A program made the position numbers and the translations under genes. From assembly GCA_900638155.1 (NCBI GenBank), contig LR134495.1:1984001-2048000 (forward strand): a stretch of 64,000 bases of DNA, read 5' to 3'. Below the pieces are notes generated by a model, which saw only the letters and a program-made list of their open reading frames with translations, did no database searches and had not been told where the DNA came from. Positions 27,422 to 37,359 of the stretch are shown one piece after another. The number at the start of each line of letters is the position of its first letter. Position 1 is the stretch's first letter. This DNA is from Mannheimia haemolytica. Lineage in GTDB: Bacteria > Pseudomonadota > Gammaproteobacteria > Enterobacterales > Pasteurellaceae.

Positions 27422-30265
27422 ATGAATACTCAATTAAATAGTCTAGAGCAATACTTTGAACAAGCTTGTGGACAACATCCACAACTACAATATCTTCGGT
27501 CACAATGGGGCTTTGATAAAGAGCTAATTAGTAAAGCTCTCCAAAATGTAGGACATATTTTCCCACACTATAGTCGTCATGATGTATCACACTCAAAGCA
27601 GATTATTATCAATATTGAACGATTATTAGGAGATAAAATTCAATATTTGACAGCCACAGATATGTGGCTGATACTTGAGGCAGCATATTCACATGATATA
27701 GGAATGGTCATCACTCAAAAACAAATTGAAGATATGAATTCCACTGCATTCAATGATTTTGTTCAGAAATTAGCGTTAGATGAAAAAAATGAATTATCTT
27801 CTTTTGCAAAAAAATGGGTAAAAGATGAAGCAGTTTTACCACAAAAAGCAAAAGCACATGACTTTTTTCATCAATATATCCAGCTATTAGCAGAATGGTA
27901 TCGTCGTAAACACCCTATAAATTCAGCAAATATTGTTATAAATCCACGGGAAGAAATAGGATTAGACTCCTCAAGAAATGAGCTTATTCCAAAACGTTTG
28001 TTTAATATTTTATCTAAAATTTGTAAAGCTCACGGAGATAGCTTTGAGCAAATGATAAAGGAGCTTCCTAAAGCAGAGGCTGGATTAGGAACGGAAGATT
28101 GCCACCCATTATATGTTGCATGTCTGCTTAGAATGGGGGATTTACTTGATATTGATGATAACCGATTCTGCCCAGTTATGATGGCAATGTGCAGTCATAA
28201 TTTACCTTCATTAAGCCAAGCCCATAGAGATAAACATCTTTCAGTTCAACACTTCCGTTTAGATTCGGAACGAATTGAAGTTGAATGTGCCTGCCCAAAT
28301 CCAGAATCCTATGAAGCAGCATTTGATTGGTTCGAATGGTTGAAAATCGAATACCATAATCAGACTCAGCATTGGGATCAAATTGTACCTAGCAAACAAC
28401 TCGGTAGACTCCCAACCTTGATGAATCCAAAGGTAACTATTCAACAACCATATATTATTATTGATGAAGGAAAAAAACCATTTTTTCAGATCAATAAAGA
28501 AAGTATGCTACATCTTATAAGAGGAACTGGGTTATATAGTTCCCGATTTGATAGTATACGTGAGATTTTACAAAATGCCGTTGATTCTACATTATACCGA
28601 ATCTGGATTGATCATAAAAATAGATACGATTTTTATGAGTTGTCTCCTATTGATAAAAGATATTTAGAACTGGTAAATAAATATAAAGTAGATGTTTCTT
28701 TTGAACCCGAAGATATAAATGGTGATATATGGGTTTTAAATGTTAGAGATAATGGAATTGGAATAAGTTTAAATGACCTTCGGTATATGCTAAATGTTGG
28801 TAGCACAAAGTATAATGATGAAAAGCAGAAAAGACTAAGTGAAATGCCAATGTGGTTTAGACCTTCTGGGGCTTTTGGTATCGGTTTACAAAGTGCATTC
28901 TTACTTGCAGATGAGTTTTATATTACTAGTTATTCTATTATAGATAAAAAATATTTGAAAATTCATTTTCATAAACATAAAGGGGTTACTATTGAAGAAC
29001 TTAATCATAGTGATGATATTCATTATGGCTGTAATTTTAATGTTAAGATTAAGGTCGAAAAGAACCCTCAAAGATATACTTACTCTCTTGAAAATGATAT
29101 GTGGAAAGAGATTGCTAATGGGTTAAAAGAATATGATATAACTAGCTCTGGTTTTAGATTAGATTTCATAGAAGTTAACACAATTATTGGAAAAATAATG
29201 GAGTTTAATATTAATTCCCCAGTAAAAGTTAATGTAAAAAAGTATGGATTAAACATTACACACAATAAAGATGATTTCTATTTTTATGAAAATATAATCT
29301 TATCTAATTTATCATTTGGAGATTTTAACGGAAGAGTAAACTCTTTTTTTAGAGGGCAGAGATTTTCTGATTTATCATTATCTGTTCCAGGACTACATTG
29401 TAATGTAGATGTTTACTCGGAAACTTCAGATAAATTCCTTACTTATAATCGTGAAAAAATCTTACCAGAGGTAAGAGAGGTTATACGTGAAAAGGTATAT
29501 AATGTTATTTGCAAATATATATCTGACAAAATTGACTGTATCCCTGAGCCCGAGAAGCCATTTGCAGCGTTAAGTTATTTTTTATTATCTAAAAAAGCAG
29601 AAAATAAATTTTCTGAACTTATTGGAAGAATAAAAATTAATAAATCATCTACTCTGGAAAAACTTATAAATGATATAGTTGTTCATAAGAAAAAAATAGT
29701 TTTTATTGATCGAGATTATGACAAAAAATTTCAAAATAAACAAACAATTAAGAATGCTACTAAAAAATTCATATTAAGTTACCTTTTATGGTATATCACA
29801 AAAAAGGATATGTTTTATAGTATTCATAAAGAAATACATAAGAAAGATTCTTATGGTAATCATGTTGAAAAATTTATATATACATTTGAAGATGATGATG
29901 CTTTTCCAATATCTAATGATTACTTTTTAACTATTATTAGAAATAAGATTTCACATAATGATAGAGGTTGCAGGCTATTTTTTCCAGCATGGGGGAAATT
30001 TAGAGAGCTATCTATAAGAGATGATAGATTTTCTTATGGTGATTTTTTTCATTATATTTCATATTCTACAGATTATATGATATTACCAATAGATTTCAGG
30101 TTTGAGATGAATGAACAAAGATTCTTTGATGATTCTGAAAATCTAGTCACTTGGATATATAACAACAAGAAACAGGAAAATGTTAGTTTCGAAAAAATAA
30201 AGGAGTTACTTCAGGAGTTAATTATAGAACTGAAGGAAATATTATCTATTAGTGCCTATAAGTAA
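27422..30265 (+). CDS. HD-domain plus Hsp90-like (GHKL) ATPase protein, candidate conflict system
   Basis: This 947-residue protein has no signal peptide. Residues 1-310 look like an HD phosphohydrolase: His53-Asp54, His57, His91-Asp92 (AAYSHDIGM), His204-Asp206 and Asp240 (LLRMGDLLDIDD). Residues 360-560 are a GHKL/Hsp90-type ATPase: N box Glu381-Asn385 (IREILQNAVDST), G1 box VRDNGIGIS (Asp443) and G2 box GAFGIGLQSAFLLAD. Residues 560-947 are not recognised. ATG 27422 follows GGAG at 6 bases; a TTG at 27410 is the alternative. The region from about 28600 on is visibly more A/T-rich than its neighbours, suggesting transfer. It is a lone gene between the ABC ATPase and metH. A defence or stress role is inference. 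Confidence 0.8.
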   Translation: MNTQLNSLEQYFEQACGQHPQLQYLRSQWGFDKELISKALQNVGHIFPHYSRHDVSHSKQIIINIERLLGDKIQYLTATDMWLILEAAYSHDIGMVITQKQIEDMNSTAFNDFVQKLALDEKNELSSFAKKWVKDEAVLPQKAKAHDFFHQYIQLLAEWYRRKHPINSANIVINPREEIGLDSSRNELIPKRLFNILSKICKAHGDSFEQMIKELPKAEAGLGTEDCHPLYVACLLRMGDLLDIDDNRFCPVMMAMCSHNLPSLSQAHRDKHLSVQHFRLDSERIEVECACPNPESYEAAFDWFEWLKIEYHNQTQHWDQIVPSKQLGRLPTLMNPKVTIQQPYIIIDEGKKPFFQINKESMLHLIRGTGLYSSRFDSIREILQNAVDSTLYRIWIDHKNRYDFYELSPIDKRYLELVNKYKVDVSFEPEDINGDIWVLNVRDNGIGISLNDLRYMLNVGSTKYNDEKQKRLSEMPMWFRPSGAFGIGLQSAFLLADEFYITSYSIIDKKYLKIHFHKHKGVTIEELNHSDDIHYGCNFNVKIKVEKNPQRYTYSLENDMWKEIANGLKEYDITSSGFRLDFIEVNTIIGKIMEFNINSPVKVNVKKYGLNITHNKDDFYFYENIILSNLSFGDFNGRVNSFFRGQRFSDLSLSVPGLHCNVDVYSETSDKFLTYNREKILPEVREVIREKVYNVICKYISDKIDCIPEPEKPFAALSYFLLSKKAENKFSELIGRIKINKSSTLEKLINDIVVHKKKIVFIDRDYDKKFQNKQTIKNATKKFILSYLLWYITKKDMFYSIHKEIHKKDSYGNHVEKFIYTFEDDDAFPISNDYFLTIIRNKISHNDRGCRLFFPAWGKFRELSIRDDRFSYGDFFHYISYSTDYMILPIDFRFEMNEQRFFDDSENLVTWIYNNKKQENVSFEKIKELLQELIIELKEILSISAYK

Positions 30266-30275
30266 TAAAATAAAT

Positions 30276-30298
30276 GGCGGGTTAAAACCCGCCACTAC
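30276..30298 (-). repeat. REP-like hairpin with 5' GTAG (minus strand)
   Basis: Palindrome GGCGGGTTAAAACCCGCC followed by ACTAC. Its reverse complement is identical over 23 bases to the element after trpD (13549-13571). It sits between the convergent HD/ATPase and metH genes and may terminate both. Confidence 0.78.
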
Positions 30299-30299
30299 A

Positions 30300-33200
30300 T
30301 TAAATATTTTCAGCCTGCGACTTCACATCCTGTTTCATCGCCACACTTAACCACTTCCTAGCCGTAACCTCGTCCCAGCCTTTGCGTTTGGCGTAATCCA
30401 ACACTTGGTCTTCGTCAATTTTCCCTAACGTGAAGTAGTTGCTAGCAGGGTGGGTGAAGTACCAGCCGCAGACGGAGGCAGCAGGCCACATCGCATAGCT
30501 TTCGGTGAGTTTCATACCGATCCGTTGCTCGACTTCGAGTAAATCCCAGATGATCTGTTTTTCGGTATGCTCAGGGCAGCTTGGGTAGCCCGGGGCTGGG
30601 CGGATTCCTCGGTAGTTTTCACGGATCAAGCGGTCATTATCGAAGGTTTCTTCGCTATATCCCCATACTTTGGTACGCAGTTCAAAATGTAGGTATTCCG
30701 CCATTGCCTCTGCCAAACGGTCGCCAACGGCTTGGAGCAGAATGGCGTTGTAGTCATCGCCTGCTGCTTTGTAGCCTTCGACTAAATCGTGTTCTTCAAT
30801 GCCGGCACAAACGGCGAACATACCAAACCAGTCTTGCTGTCCGCTTTCTCGGTCGGCGATGAAGTCGCTTAAACAGAGGTTGTACGGGCTTTTGCTGTTT
30901 TTGCCTCGTTCGGATTGTTGGCGGAGGTGGTAGGATTTGCCGATACAAGCGGTGCGATCTTCATTTAAAATTGCAATATCATCGCCCTCACGCACTGCAG
31001 GGAAAATGCCCATAATCCCACTTGGGTTGAGCTTGCCGTTTTGCTCAAATTCGTCCAGTACCCGTTGGGCATCGTTATAGACACGGCGTGCCTCTTCACC
31101 GCCTTCCGGATAATCAAAGGCATCAGGATAACCGCCCATCAAGCCCCAGAGCATAAAGAATGGCGACCAGTCGATAAATTTGCGCAGGGTGGCAATCGGC
31201 ACATTTTTGTATTCGATAATGCCGGTCTGTTTTGGCGTTGGCGGCACATAATCCGCCCATTCGCCACTAAATCCGTCAAAACGATTGGCTCGAGCCTCCT
31301 CAATGGATAAACCGTTGCGAAGTGGCTTGCGAACGGCAAATTTACGCTGAATTTCTTCGTATTCGGCTTTGGTTTTTTCCCAAAATTCCGCTTTTGCCTC
31401 AGGGTTCATCAAGGTCGCACAGACGGTGACGCAACGTGAAGCGTTAGCAGTATAGACTACGGGATAGTCATATTTCGGATAGAGTTTGATCGCCGTATGC
31501 TCTTTTGAGGTGGTTGCTCCGCCAATCAGTACAGGAATATCGAGCTTCAAGCGGTTCATTTCACCTAAAAAATACTCCATTTCGTCCAGCGATGGGGTAA
31601 TTAGTCCGCTTAACCCAATGAGATCGGCTTTTTCTCGAATAGCGGTTTCGATAATGACATCGGCAGGCACCATCACACCTAAGTCGATCACTTCAAAGTT
31701 GTTACATTGCAACACCACGCTAACGATGTTTTTGCCGATGTCGTGTACATCACCTTTCACGGTGGCGATCACCATTTTGCCGTTGCTCGATCCTTTCTGC
31801 TTGGTGGCGTTGATGTACGGCTCTAAATAGGCAACGGACTGTTTCATTACCCGAGCCGATTTCACCACTTGCGGCAGGAACATTTTACCGTCCCCGAACA
31901 GGTCGCCCACCACGTCCATCCCCGCCATGAGCGGCCCTTCAATCACTTCCAGCGGCGAGGCAAATTGCTGGCGAGCCTCTTCGGTATCTTCAATAATGTA
32001 GGTGGTAATGCCTTTTACGAGGGCGTGTTTTAAACGCTCTGCCACAGGTAAGTTTCGCCATTCGGCGGCACTTTCATCGGCACTTTCTACTTTTACGCCT
32101 CGATATTTTTCGGAAATTTCCAACAGGCGGTCAGTGGCGTCATTACGGCGGTTCAGCACCGCATCTTCAATCGCCTCTCGCAGTTCAGGGTCGAGGTCAT
32201 CATAAATCGCCAACTGCCCTGCGTTCACGATCCCCATATCCATTCCGGCTTTGATCGCATAGTAGAGGAACACCGCGTGAATAGCTTCCCGCACCACATT
32301 GTTGCCACGGAAAGAGAAGGAGACATTCGACACCCCGCCGGAAATTTTGGCGTGTGGCAAGTCTCGTTTAATCCGCTCACAGGCTTGGATAAAATCCACG
32401 CCGTAGTTATTGTGTTCTTCAATACCGGTGGCAATCGCAAAAATGTTCGGGTCGAAAATAATATCTTCTGGTGGGAAATCGAGCTGATCGACCAAAATCC
32501 GATAGGCTCGGGTACAGATTTCTACCTTGCGTTCTTCGGTATCCGCTTGCCCGACTTCATCAAACGCCATCACCACCACCGCAGCCCCATATCGGCGGCA
32601 GAGTTTGGCTTGGTGAATAAATTTCTCTTCGCCCTCTTTCAAGGAAATTGAGTTCACAATCGGCTTGCCTTGTACGGTTTGCAAGCCCGCCTCAATCACC
32701 TCCCATTTCGAGGAGTCAATCATAATCGGCACTTTTGCCGCCTCAGGTTCGGTAGCAAGAATGTTGAGGAAACGGGTCATACATTTTTTGGAATCGAGCA
32801 ACGCCTCGTCCATATTCACGTCAATCACCTGCGCCCCGTTTTCCACTTGGCTGATGGCAATTTCAATCGCTTCCGCAAATTTTTCTTCTTTAATCAGCTT
32901 CTTAAATTTTGCCGAACCGGTGACGTTATTGCGTTCGCCCACATTCACAAACAGCGAATTATCGTCAATCGTCAGCGGTTCTAAGCCCGACAAACGCATA
33001 GCGGTTGGAATTTCAGGTAATTTACGGGGAGCAACGCCTTTGGTTGCTTCGGCAAAGGCTTGGATATGCTCCGGCGTGGTGCCACAACAGCCGCCGACAA
33101 TGTTCAGCCAGCCGAGTTCCGCCCACTCTTTGATGTACGTTGCCATCTCTTCCGCCCCTAAATCGTACCCACCAAAGGCGTTTGGCAAGCCGGCATTCGG

Positions 33201-34016
33201 GTGAACCGAAACAAAAGTCTCGCTGATTTTCGACATCATCTCCACATAAGGGCGGAGTTCCTTCGGCCCGAGCGCACAGTTCAAGCCGAACGTCAGCGGT
33301 TTGGCGTGGCGGAGCGAGTTATAAAACGCCTCAGTGGTCTGCCCCGATAGCGTTCGCCCTGAGGCATCGGTAATCGTGCCGGAGATCATAATCGGCAACT
33401 TCACGCCCAGCTCATCAAATACCGTTTCAATCGCAAACACGGCAGCTTTGGCGTTCAGGGTATCGAAAATGGTCTCGATCATAATCAGATCCGCTCCACC
33501 TTCAATCAAACCACGGGTTGCCTCGGCATAGGCTTCCACCAGTTGTATAAAGGTAATATTACGGAAACCGGGGTCGTTTACATCAGGGGAAATCGAACAA
33601 GTACGGTTGGTCGGCCCCAGAATACCGGCAACAAAACGAGGTTTTTCAGGGGTGGAGAATTTATCGGCGGCAAGACGGGCAAGTTTTGCCCCCACAAGAT
33701 TCAGCTCATAAGCAATACTTTCAAGTTCATAATCTGCTTGAGCAATGGTCGTCGCACTAAAGGTATTAGTTTCGATAATATCCGCACCGGCGGCTAAATA
33801 TTTCTCGTGAATAGCAGAAATCAGGAGTGGCTGGGTGAGTGTGAGTAGGTCGTTATTGCCTTTAAGATCGATGGTACTGTTTTTAAAACGTTCACCTCGG
33901 AAATCAGGTTCGGTTAGTTTATATTTTTGGATCATCGTTCCCATCGCACCGTCTAAGATAAGAATGCGTTCGGTAAGGGCATTTTGAAGTAATTCGGTTC
34001 TATGCTGCGTGTTCAT
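30300..34016 (-). CDS. metH: Cobalamin-dependent methionine synthase
   Basis: This 1238-residue enzyme methylates homocysteine using methyl-THF and B12. All four modules are present: the homocysteine domain with zinc Cys residues (GLNCALGP near 250 and GGCCGTTP near 315), the pterin-binding domain ([14 protein letters not shown]), the B12-binding domain with the His ligand in [11 protein letters not shown], and the AdoMet activation domain near the C-terminus ([12 protein letters not shown]). The length is close to E. coli MetH (1227). The gene is intact and monocistronic. Its need for B12 fits the BtuB-like uptake genes 3-12 kb away; metE is not in the window. No B12 riboswitch was recognised upstream. 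Confidence 0.97.
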   Translation of the reverse strand: MNTQHRTELLQNALTERILILDGAMGTMIQKYKLTEPDFRGERFKNSTIDLKGNNDLLTLTQPLLISAIHEKYLAAGADIIETNTFSATTIAQADYELESIAYELNLVGAKLARLAADKFSTPEKPRFVAGILGPTNRTCSISPDVNDPGFRNITFIQLVEAYAEATRGLIEGGADLIMIETIFDTLNAKAAVFAIETVFDELGVKLPIMISGTITDASGRTLSGQTTEAFYNSLRHAKPLTFGLNCALGPKELRPYVEMMSKISETFVSVHPNAGLPNAFGGYDLGAEEMATYIKEWAELGWLNIVGGCCGTTPEHIQAFAEATKGVAPRKLPEIPTAMRLSGLEPLTIDDNSLFVNVGERNNVTGSAKFKKLIKEEKFAEAIEIAISQVENGAQVIDVNMDEALLDSKKCMTRFLNILATEPEAAKVPIMIDSSKWEVIEAGLQTVQGKPIVNSISLKEGEEKFIHQAKLCRRYGAAVVVMAFDEVGQADTEERKVEICTRAYRILVDQLDFPPEDIIFDPNIFAIATGIEEHNNYGVDFIQACERIKRDLPHAKISGGVSNVSFSFRGNNVVREAIHAVFLYYAIKAGMDMGIVNAGQLAIYDDLDPELREAIEDAVLNRRNDATDRLLEISEKYRGVKVESADESAAEWRNLPVAERLKHALVKGITTYIIEDTEEARQQFASPLEVIEGPLMAGMDVVGDLFGDGKMFLPQVVKSARVMKQSVAYLEPYINATKQKGSSNGKMVIATVKGDVHDIGKNIVSVVLQCNNFEVIDLGVMVPADVIIETAIREKADLIGLSGLITPSLDEMEYFLGEMNRLKLDIPVLIGGATTSKEHTAIKLYPKYDYPVVYTANASRCVTVCATLMNPEAKAEFWEKTKAEYEEIQRKFAVRKPLRNGLSIEEARANRFDGFSGEWADYVPPTPKQTGIIEYKNVPIATLRKFIDWSPFFMLWGLMGGYPDAFDYPEGGEEARRVYNDAQRVLDEFEQNGKLNPSGIMGIFPAVREGDDIAILNEDRTACIGKSYHLRQQSERGKNSKSPYNLCLSDFIADRESGQQDWFGMFAVCAGIEEHDLVEGYKAAGDDYNAILLQAVGDRLAEAMAEYLHFELRTKVWGYSEETFDNDRLIRENYRGIRPAPGYPSCPEHTEKQIIWDLLEVEQRIGMKLTESYAMWPAASVCGWYFTHPASNYFTLGKIDEDQVLDYAKRKGWDEVTARKWLSVAMKQDVKSQAENI

Positions 34017-34180
34017 ACTCTGCTTCCAGTTTTTTAGTTTGATTAAAAGGAATAATAGAAATATGTCGCAAGGCTGTCAAACCTTATCTGTGAAGAAATT
34101 GAAAGGGTTAGAGTCGCCTTTAAAATTATGCTATATTGGCTCAGTTCTCCCCTTTTTATTTTGTAAAATTTAGGAAAAAT

Positions 34181-35461
34181 ATGACCGCTTGTCACGCCCC
34201 CAAACACTCTATCTGGCAGCAGATTTTTACTAAAAATATGCTGCTTTGTTTTTACACCGGTTTTTGTTCCGGCTTGCCGTTGTTTGTGTTAATTCAGCTA
34301 ATGCCGGCTTGGCTAACCAGTGCCAATTTAGACATTAAAACTATTGCTGCCTTTACCCTGACCTCGTTGCCCTACACGTGGAAATTCCTGTGGGCTGCAT
34401 TGTTGGATCGCTACTTCCCCCCTTTTTTAGGCAGACGCAGAAGCTGGATTTTTATTTCACAAATCGGGCTATTGGTGATTTTAGCCGGCTTCGGCTTGTT
34501 CGACCCTGTGCAAGATATCTCAATTATTGTTACCCTTTCCGTGCTGTTAGCTTTTCTTTCCGCCACGCAAGACATTGTGGTGGATGCCTTTCGGCGTGAA
34601 ATTTTATCGGATAACGAGCTGGGTTTAGGTAATTCTATTCACGTTAATGCTTATCGCATTGCAGGGTTGATTCCGGGTGGGCTTTCATTATTTTTAGCCG
34701 ACCACTATGCCTGGGATACGGTGTTTCTGATTACCGCTGCTTTTTTAGTGCCTTGCTTATTCGTTACGCTAATCGCTGCCGAGCCGAATCATAAGCCAAT
34801 CGACCGTTCTAAGCCGTTTTATATGGCGTTTGTCGATCCGTTCAAAGAGTTTTTCACCCGCAAAGGCGTGGCTGGGGCGATTGGGCTGATTCTGTTTATC
34901 TTCCTGTATAAATTAGGCGATTCCCTTGCCACCACGCTACAAACCAAATTTATTTTGGATATAGGTTTTACTAAATCGCACATTGCCGGCATTGTGAAAA
35001 TGACTTCACTTTGGTGCAGCATTGGTGGAGGCATTATTGGTGGCGTGGCAATGTTGAAATTGGGCGTTAACCGAGCCTTATGGCTGTTCGGATTTGTACA
35101 ATTAATTACTATTTTAGGCTTCGCTTACCTTGCCAGTTTTGGGCATTTTCCTACCGAGAGTATCGGTGCAACAGAGCTGTGGAAACTTGGCTTAGTGATG
35201 GCAGGCGAATATTTGGGCGTTGGGCTGGGCACTGCCGCTTTTGTTGCTTTTATGGCTCGTGAAACCAACCCGGCTTATACCGCAATGCAACTGGCGATTT
35301 TCACCAGTCTGTCTGCTCTACCAAGCAAAATGCTCGGGGCTTACACCGGGCATTTAGTCGAAATGATGGGGTATTACCAATTCTTTTGGCTCTGCTTTTT
35401 TGTCGGTATTCCCGGTATGCTGATGTTGTTTAAGGTTGCTCCTTGGGGACAAGCTGAATAG
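34181..35461 (+). CDS. ampG: AmpG-family muropeptide MFS permease
   Basis: This 426-residue inner-membrane transporter has about twelve hydrophobic segments and imports GlcNAc-anhydroMurNAc peptides for murein recycling. AmpG-like blocks are FYTGFCSGLPLFVL, LPYTWKFLWAALLDRY, GRRRSWIFISQ and SATQDIVVDAFRREIL. It is shorter than E. coli AmpG (491) but like the short Haemophilus form. I chose ATG 34181 (AGGA at 6-9 bases upstream); its first four codons, MTAC, are spelled by a USS copy (ATGACCGCTTGT). A frame open to 34136 is less likely. It ends before a strong hairpin. Confidence 0.85.
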   Translation: MTACHAPKHSIWQQIFTKNMLLCFYTGFCSGLPLFVLIQLMPAWLTSANLDIKTIAAFTLTSLPYTWKFLWAALLDRYFPPFLGRRRSWIFISQIGLLVILAGFGLFDPVQDISIIVTLSVLLAFLSATQDIVVDAFRREILSDNELGLGNSIHVNAYRIAGLIPGGLSLFLADHYAWDTVFLITAAFLVPCLFVTLIAAEPNHKPIDRSKPFYMAFVDPFKEFFTRKGVAGAIGLILFIFLYKLGDSLATTLQTKFILDIGFTKSHIAGIVKMTSLWCSIGGGIIGGVAMLKLGVNRALWLFGFVQLITILGFAYLASFGHFPTESIGATELWKLGLVMAGEYLGVGLGTAAFVAFMARETNPAYTAMQLAIFTSLSALPSKMLGAYTGHLVEMMGYYQFFWLCFFVGIPGMLMLFKVAPWGQAE

Positions 35462-35504
35462 CTATTCATAAAAATAAGATTTTTTATTAAATATCCGACC
35501 ACTT

Positions 35505-35546
35505 ATAACCGATTGAATTACCTAGTAATTTAGTCGGTTATTTTTT
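35505..35546 (+). terminator. Intrinsic terminator after ampG
   Basis: ATAACCGA...TCGGTTAT encloses a second stem AATTAC/GTAATT, followed by TTTTTA. Confidence 0.82.
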
Positions 35547-35578
35547 ATTTATCCTAAAATTTACCCTCACCTAAAACT

Positions 35579-35599
35579 AAATGATATTGACTTTCATTT
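35579..35599. promoter_or_regulatory. Candidate Fur box upstream of fhuCDBA
   Basis: AAATGATATTGACTTTCATTT has inverted AAATGA/TCATTT half-sites and resembles the Fur consensus (GATAATGATAATCATTATC) in spacing. It lies about 115 bases before fhuC. Iron repression of fhu genes by Fur is established knowledge; this site is inferred. Confidence 0.45.
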
Positions 35600-35713
35600 A
35601 TAACAAAAATATATTTAGCACCGTTTTCATAATAGATTTTCATCTACTCATTTTCATTTTGATTGATTTGGTGGGGTAATCCCACCTTTTTTATGCTCTT
35701 AAAACACAACACT

Positions 35714-36481
35714 ATGATTCAAATAAATTCCATTAGCTACTCTGTTGAACAAAACCGTAAACTGCTAAGCAATATTTCCCTCAATTTAAGCAAGGGGCGT
35801 TTATATGGCGTAATAGGCCATAACGGCTCGGGTAAATCAACGTTAATGCGTTTACTAAGCGGAGATATAACGCCTACCAGCGGTTCAATTTTAGTCGATG
35901 GATTACCACTTCATCAGCTTTCTACCAAAGAAGCGGCAAAACATATTGCCTATTTACCACAACGTTTACCTGAAGCGGCGGATTTCTTAGTGCAGGAACT
36001 GGTTGCTTTAGGGCGATTTCCATATCAAAAATGGCTACAAAAACCAACAGAATTTGATGTTCAAATTGTTGAGCAAGCAATGGAAAGCACCTCCGTTACT
36101 CAGTTTGCTAAACAGCCTGTAAATAGTCTATCAGGCGGAGAAAAACAACGAGTTTGGCTTGCTATGTGCTTAGCCCAACAAACACCCTATTTACTGCTAG
36201 ATGAGCCATTGGCTGCCCTTGATATTGTCTATCAAGTTGAAGTAATGCAGCTTATTCGCAAGCTAGTGAATGAACAAGGTCTAACTGTCATTATCATTAT
36301 TCACGATATTAATCTTGCCTCCCAATTTTGTGATGAAATTATTGCGTTAAAGCAAGGCGAACTCTGTATTCAAGGTTCTGTTGATGAAATTATGCAAGAA
36401 CAGAAATTACTTGAGATCTTCGGGCTAAAACTGCACTTGTTTAACCATCCTGCAGGCTTACATAAAGTGGCGGTATTATGA
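35714..36481 (+). CDS. fhuC: Ferric hydroxamate ABC transporter ATPase FhuC
   Basis: This 255-residue cytoplasmic ATPase drives ferric-hydroxamate import. Walker A is GHNGSGKST, then AYLPQRLPEA (FhuC-like), signature LSGGEKQRVWLAM, Walker B YLLLDEPLAALDI, and HPAG near the C-terminus as in E. coli FhuC. The start is uncertain: ATG 35714 aligns best with family starts, with ATG 35693 and TTG 35663 upstream in frame and no good ribosome-binding site for any. The stop overlaps the fhuD ATG. Gene order fhuC-fhuD-fhuB-fhuA matches that of A. pleuropneumoniae. Confidence 0.93.
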   Translation: MIQINSISYSVEQNRKLLSNISLNLSKGRLYGVIGHNGSGKSTLMRLLSGDITPTSGSILVDGLPLHQLSTKEAAKHIAYLPQRLPEAADFLVQELVALGRFPYQKWLQKPTEFDVQIVEQAMESTSVTQFAKQPVNSLSGGEKQRVWLAMCLAQQTPYLLLDEPLAALDIVYQVEVMQLIRKLVNEQGLTVIIIIHDINLASQFCDEIIALKQGELCIQGSVDEIMQEQKLLEIFGLKLHLFNHPAGLHKVAVL

Positions 36482-37359
36482 TGTTTAGGCAATACAAGCG
36501 GTTCATTTTTCTCTTTATTTTGCAAATTTCTACCGTATTTGCTCAACCTAATATTTTTACACCAGATTGGTCTATTGCCTCTGCCCTTACTGAAATGGGA
36601 AATCCGCCCATTGCGATGGGGGATAAGCGAATTTATCCGCTATGGTCGCACCGCCCTATTCAGCCTAATAGCGTGTTAGATATTGGAGCGCGTTATCAGC
36701 CTAATCGCGAATTATTAGCACAGCTTCCTGTTGAATTGGTGCTATCAAACTTTTTCTACGCTCACTTGGCTTCTGTTTACCCGAAAGAAATTCCACAAAT
36801 AGACGTGCTATTTGATGGTGGCAATACTGAACCTCAGCAACATTGGCATACTTACCAAAAAGCCACTCGTATGATCGGAACAGCGATTAAAAACCCTAAT
36901 GCGGCAGAAGCATATTTAACGAAAACTGAACAAACGTTGGCTCAATGGGGGAAAGAAATCCTTAACAGTAATCCAGATATTGATTACTACTCTGTTGTTC
37001 AATTTGGCTCTCCGAGAGAGTTACGCATATATGCGTCTAATTCAATGTTCCGTGTAGCCTTTGATTTGATGGGCTTAAAACAAGCTGATTTAGGTGTGGG
37101 AGATCGCTGGGGAAATAAACTTATTCCTGTGAGTGATTTAGCTAAATTACCCGAACGCACCTGTTTAATTGTCATCTCACCTTTTTCTAAAATGACGCAA
37201 GCAGATTTAGAAAATAGCTACATTTGGCAACGTTTAGGATTTGGTAAAAACCGTTGTATGAAAGTATTACCGCCTGTTTGGCTCTTTGGTGGGGCTGATT
37301 CCATCTCGCACTTTGCTGAGTTTTTACACAATGCAATGACACAAGGAGAAAAAGAGTAA
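36478..37359 (+). CDS. fhuD: Ferric hydroxamate periplasmic binding protein FhuD
   Basis: This 293-residue protein begins with a basic, hydrophobic signal peptide (RQYKRFIFLFILQISTVFA, then QPNIF). The following TPDWSIASALTEMGNPPIAMGDK and DIGARYQPNRELLAQLPVELVL match FhuD-type class III binding proteins. FhuD carries hydroxamate siderophores from FhuA to FhuB across the periplasm. Two adjacent ATGs (36478 and 36481) are possible starts, the first overlapping the fhuC stop. The stop shares a base with the fhuB start, indicating tight operon structure. Confidence 0.92.
   Translation: MMFRQYKRFIFLFILQISTVFAQPNIFTPDWSIASALTEMGNPPIAMGDKRIYPLWSHRPIQPNSVLDIGARYQPNRELLAQLPVELVLSNFFYAHLASVYPKEIPQIDVLFDGGNTEPQQHWHTYQKATRMIGTAIKNPNAAEAYLTKTEQTLAQWGKEILNSNPDIDYYSVVQFGSPRELRIYASNSMFRVAFDLMGLKQADLGVGDRWGNKLIPVSDLAKLPERTCLIVISPFSKMTQADLENSYIWQRLGFGKNRCMKVLPPVWLFGGADSISHFAEFLHNAMTQGEKE

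Noticed and set aside
27209..27433. Minus-strand 74-codon ORF before the HD/ATPase gene
   Set aside because: No ribosome-binding site or recognisable features; it overlaps the opposite gene start.
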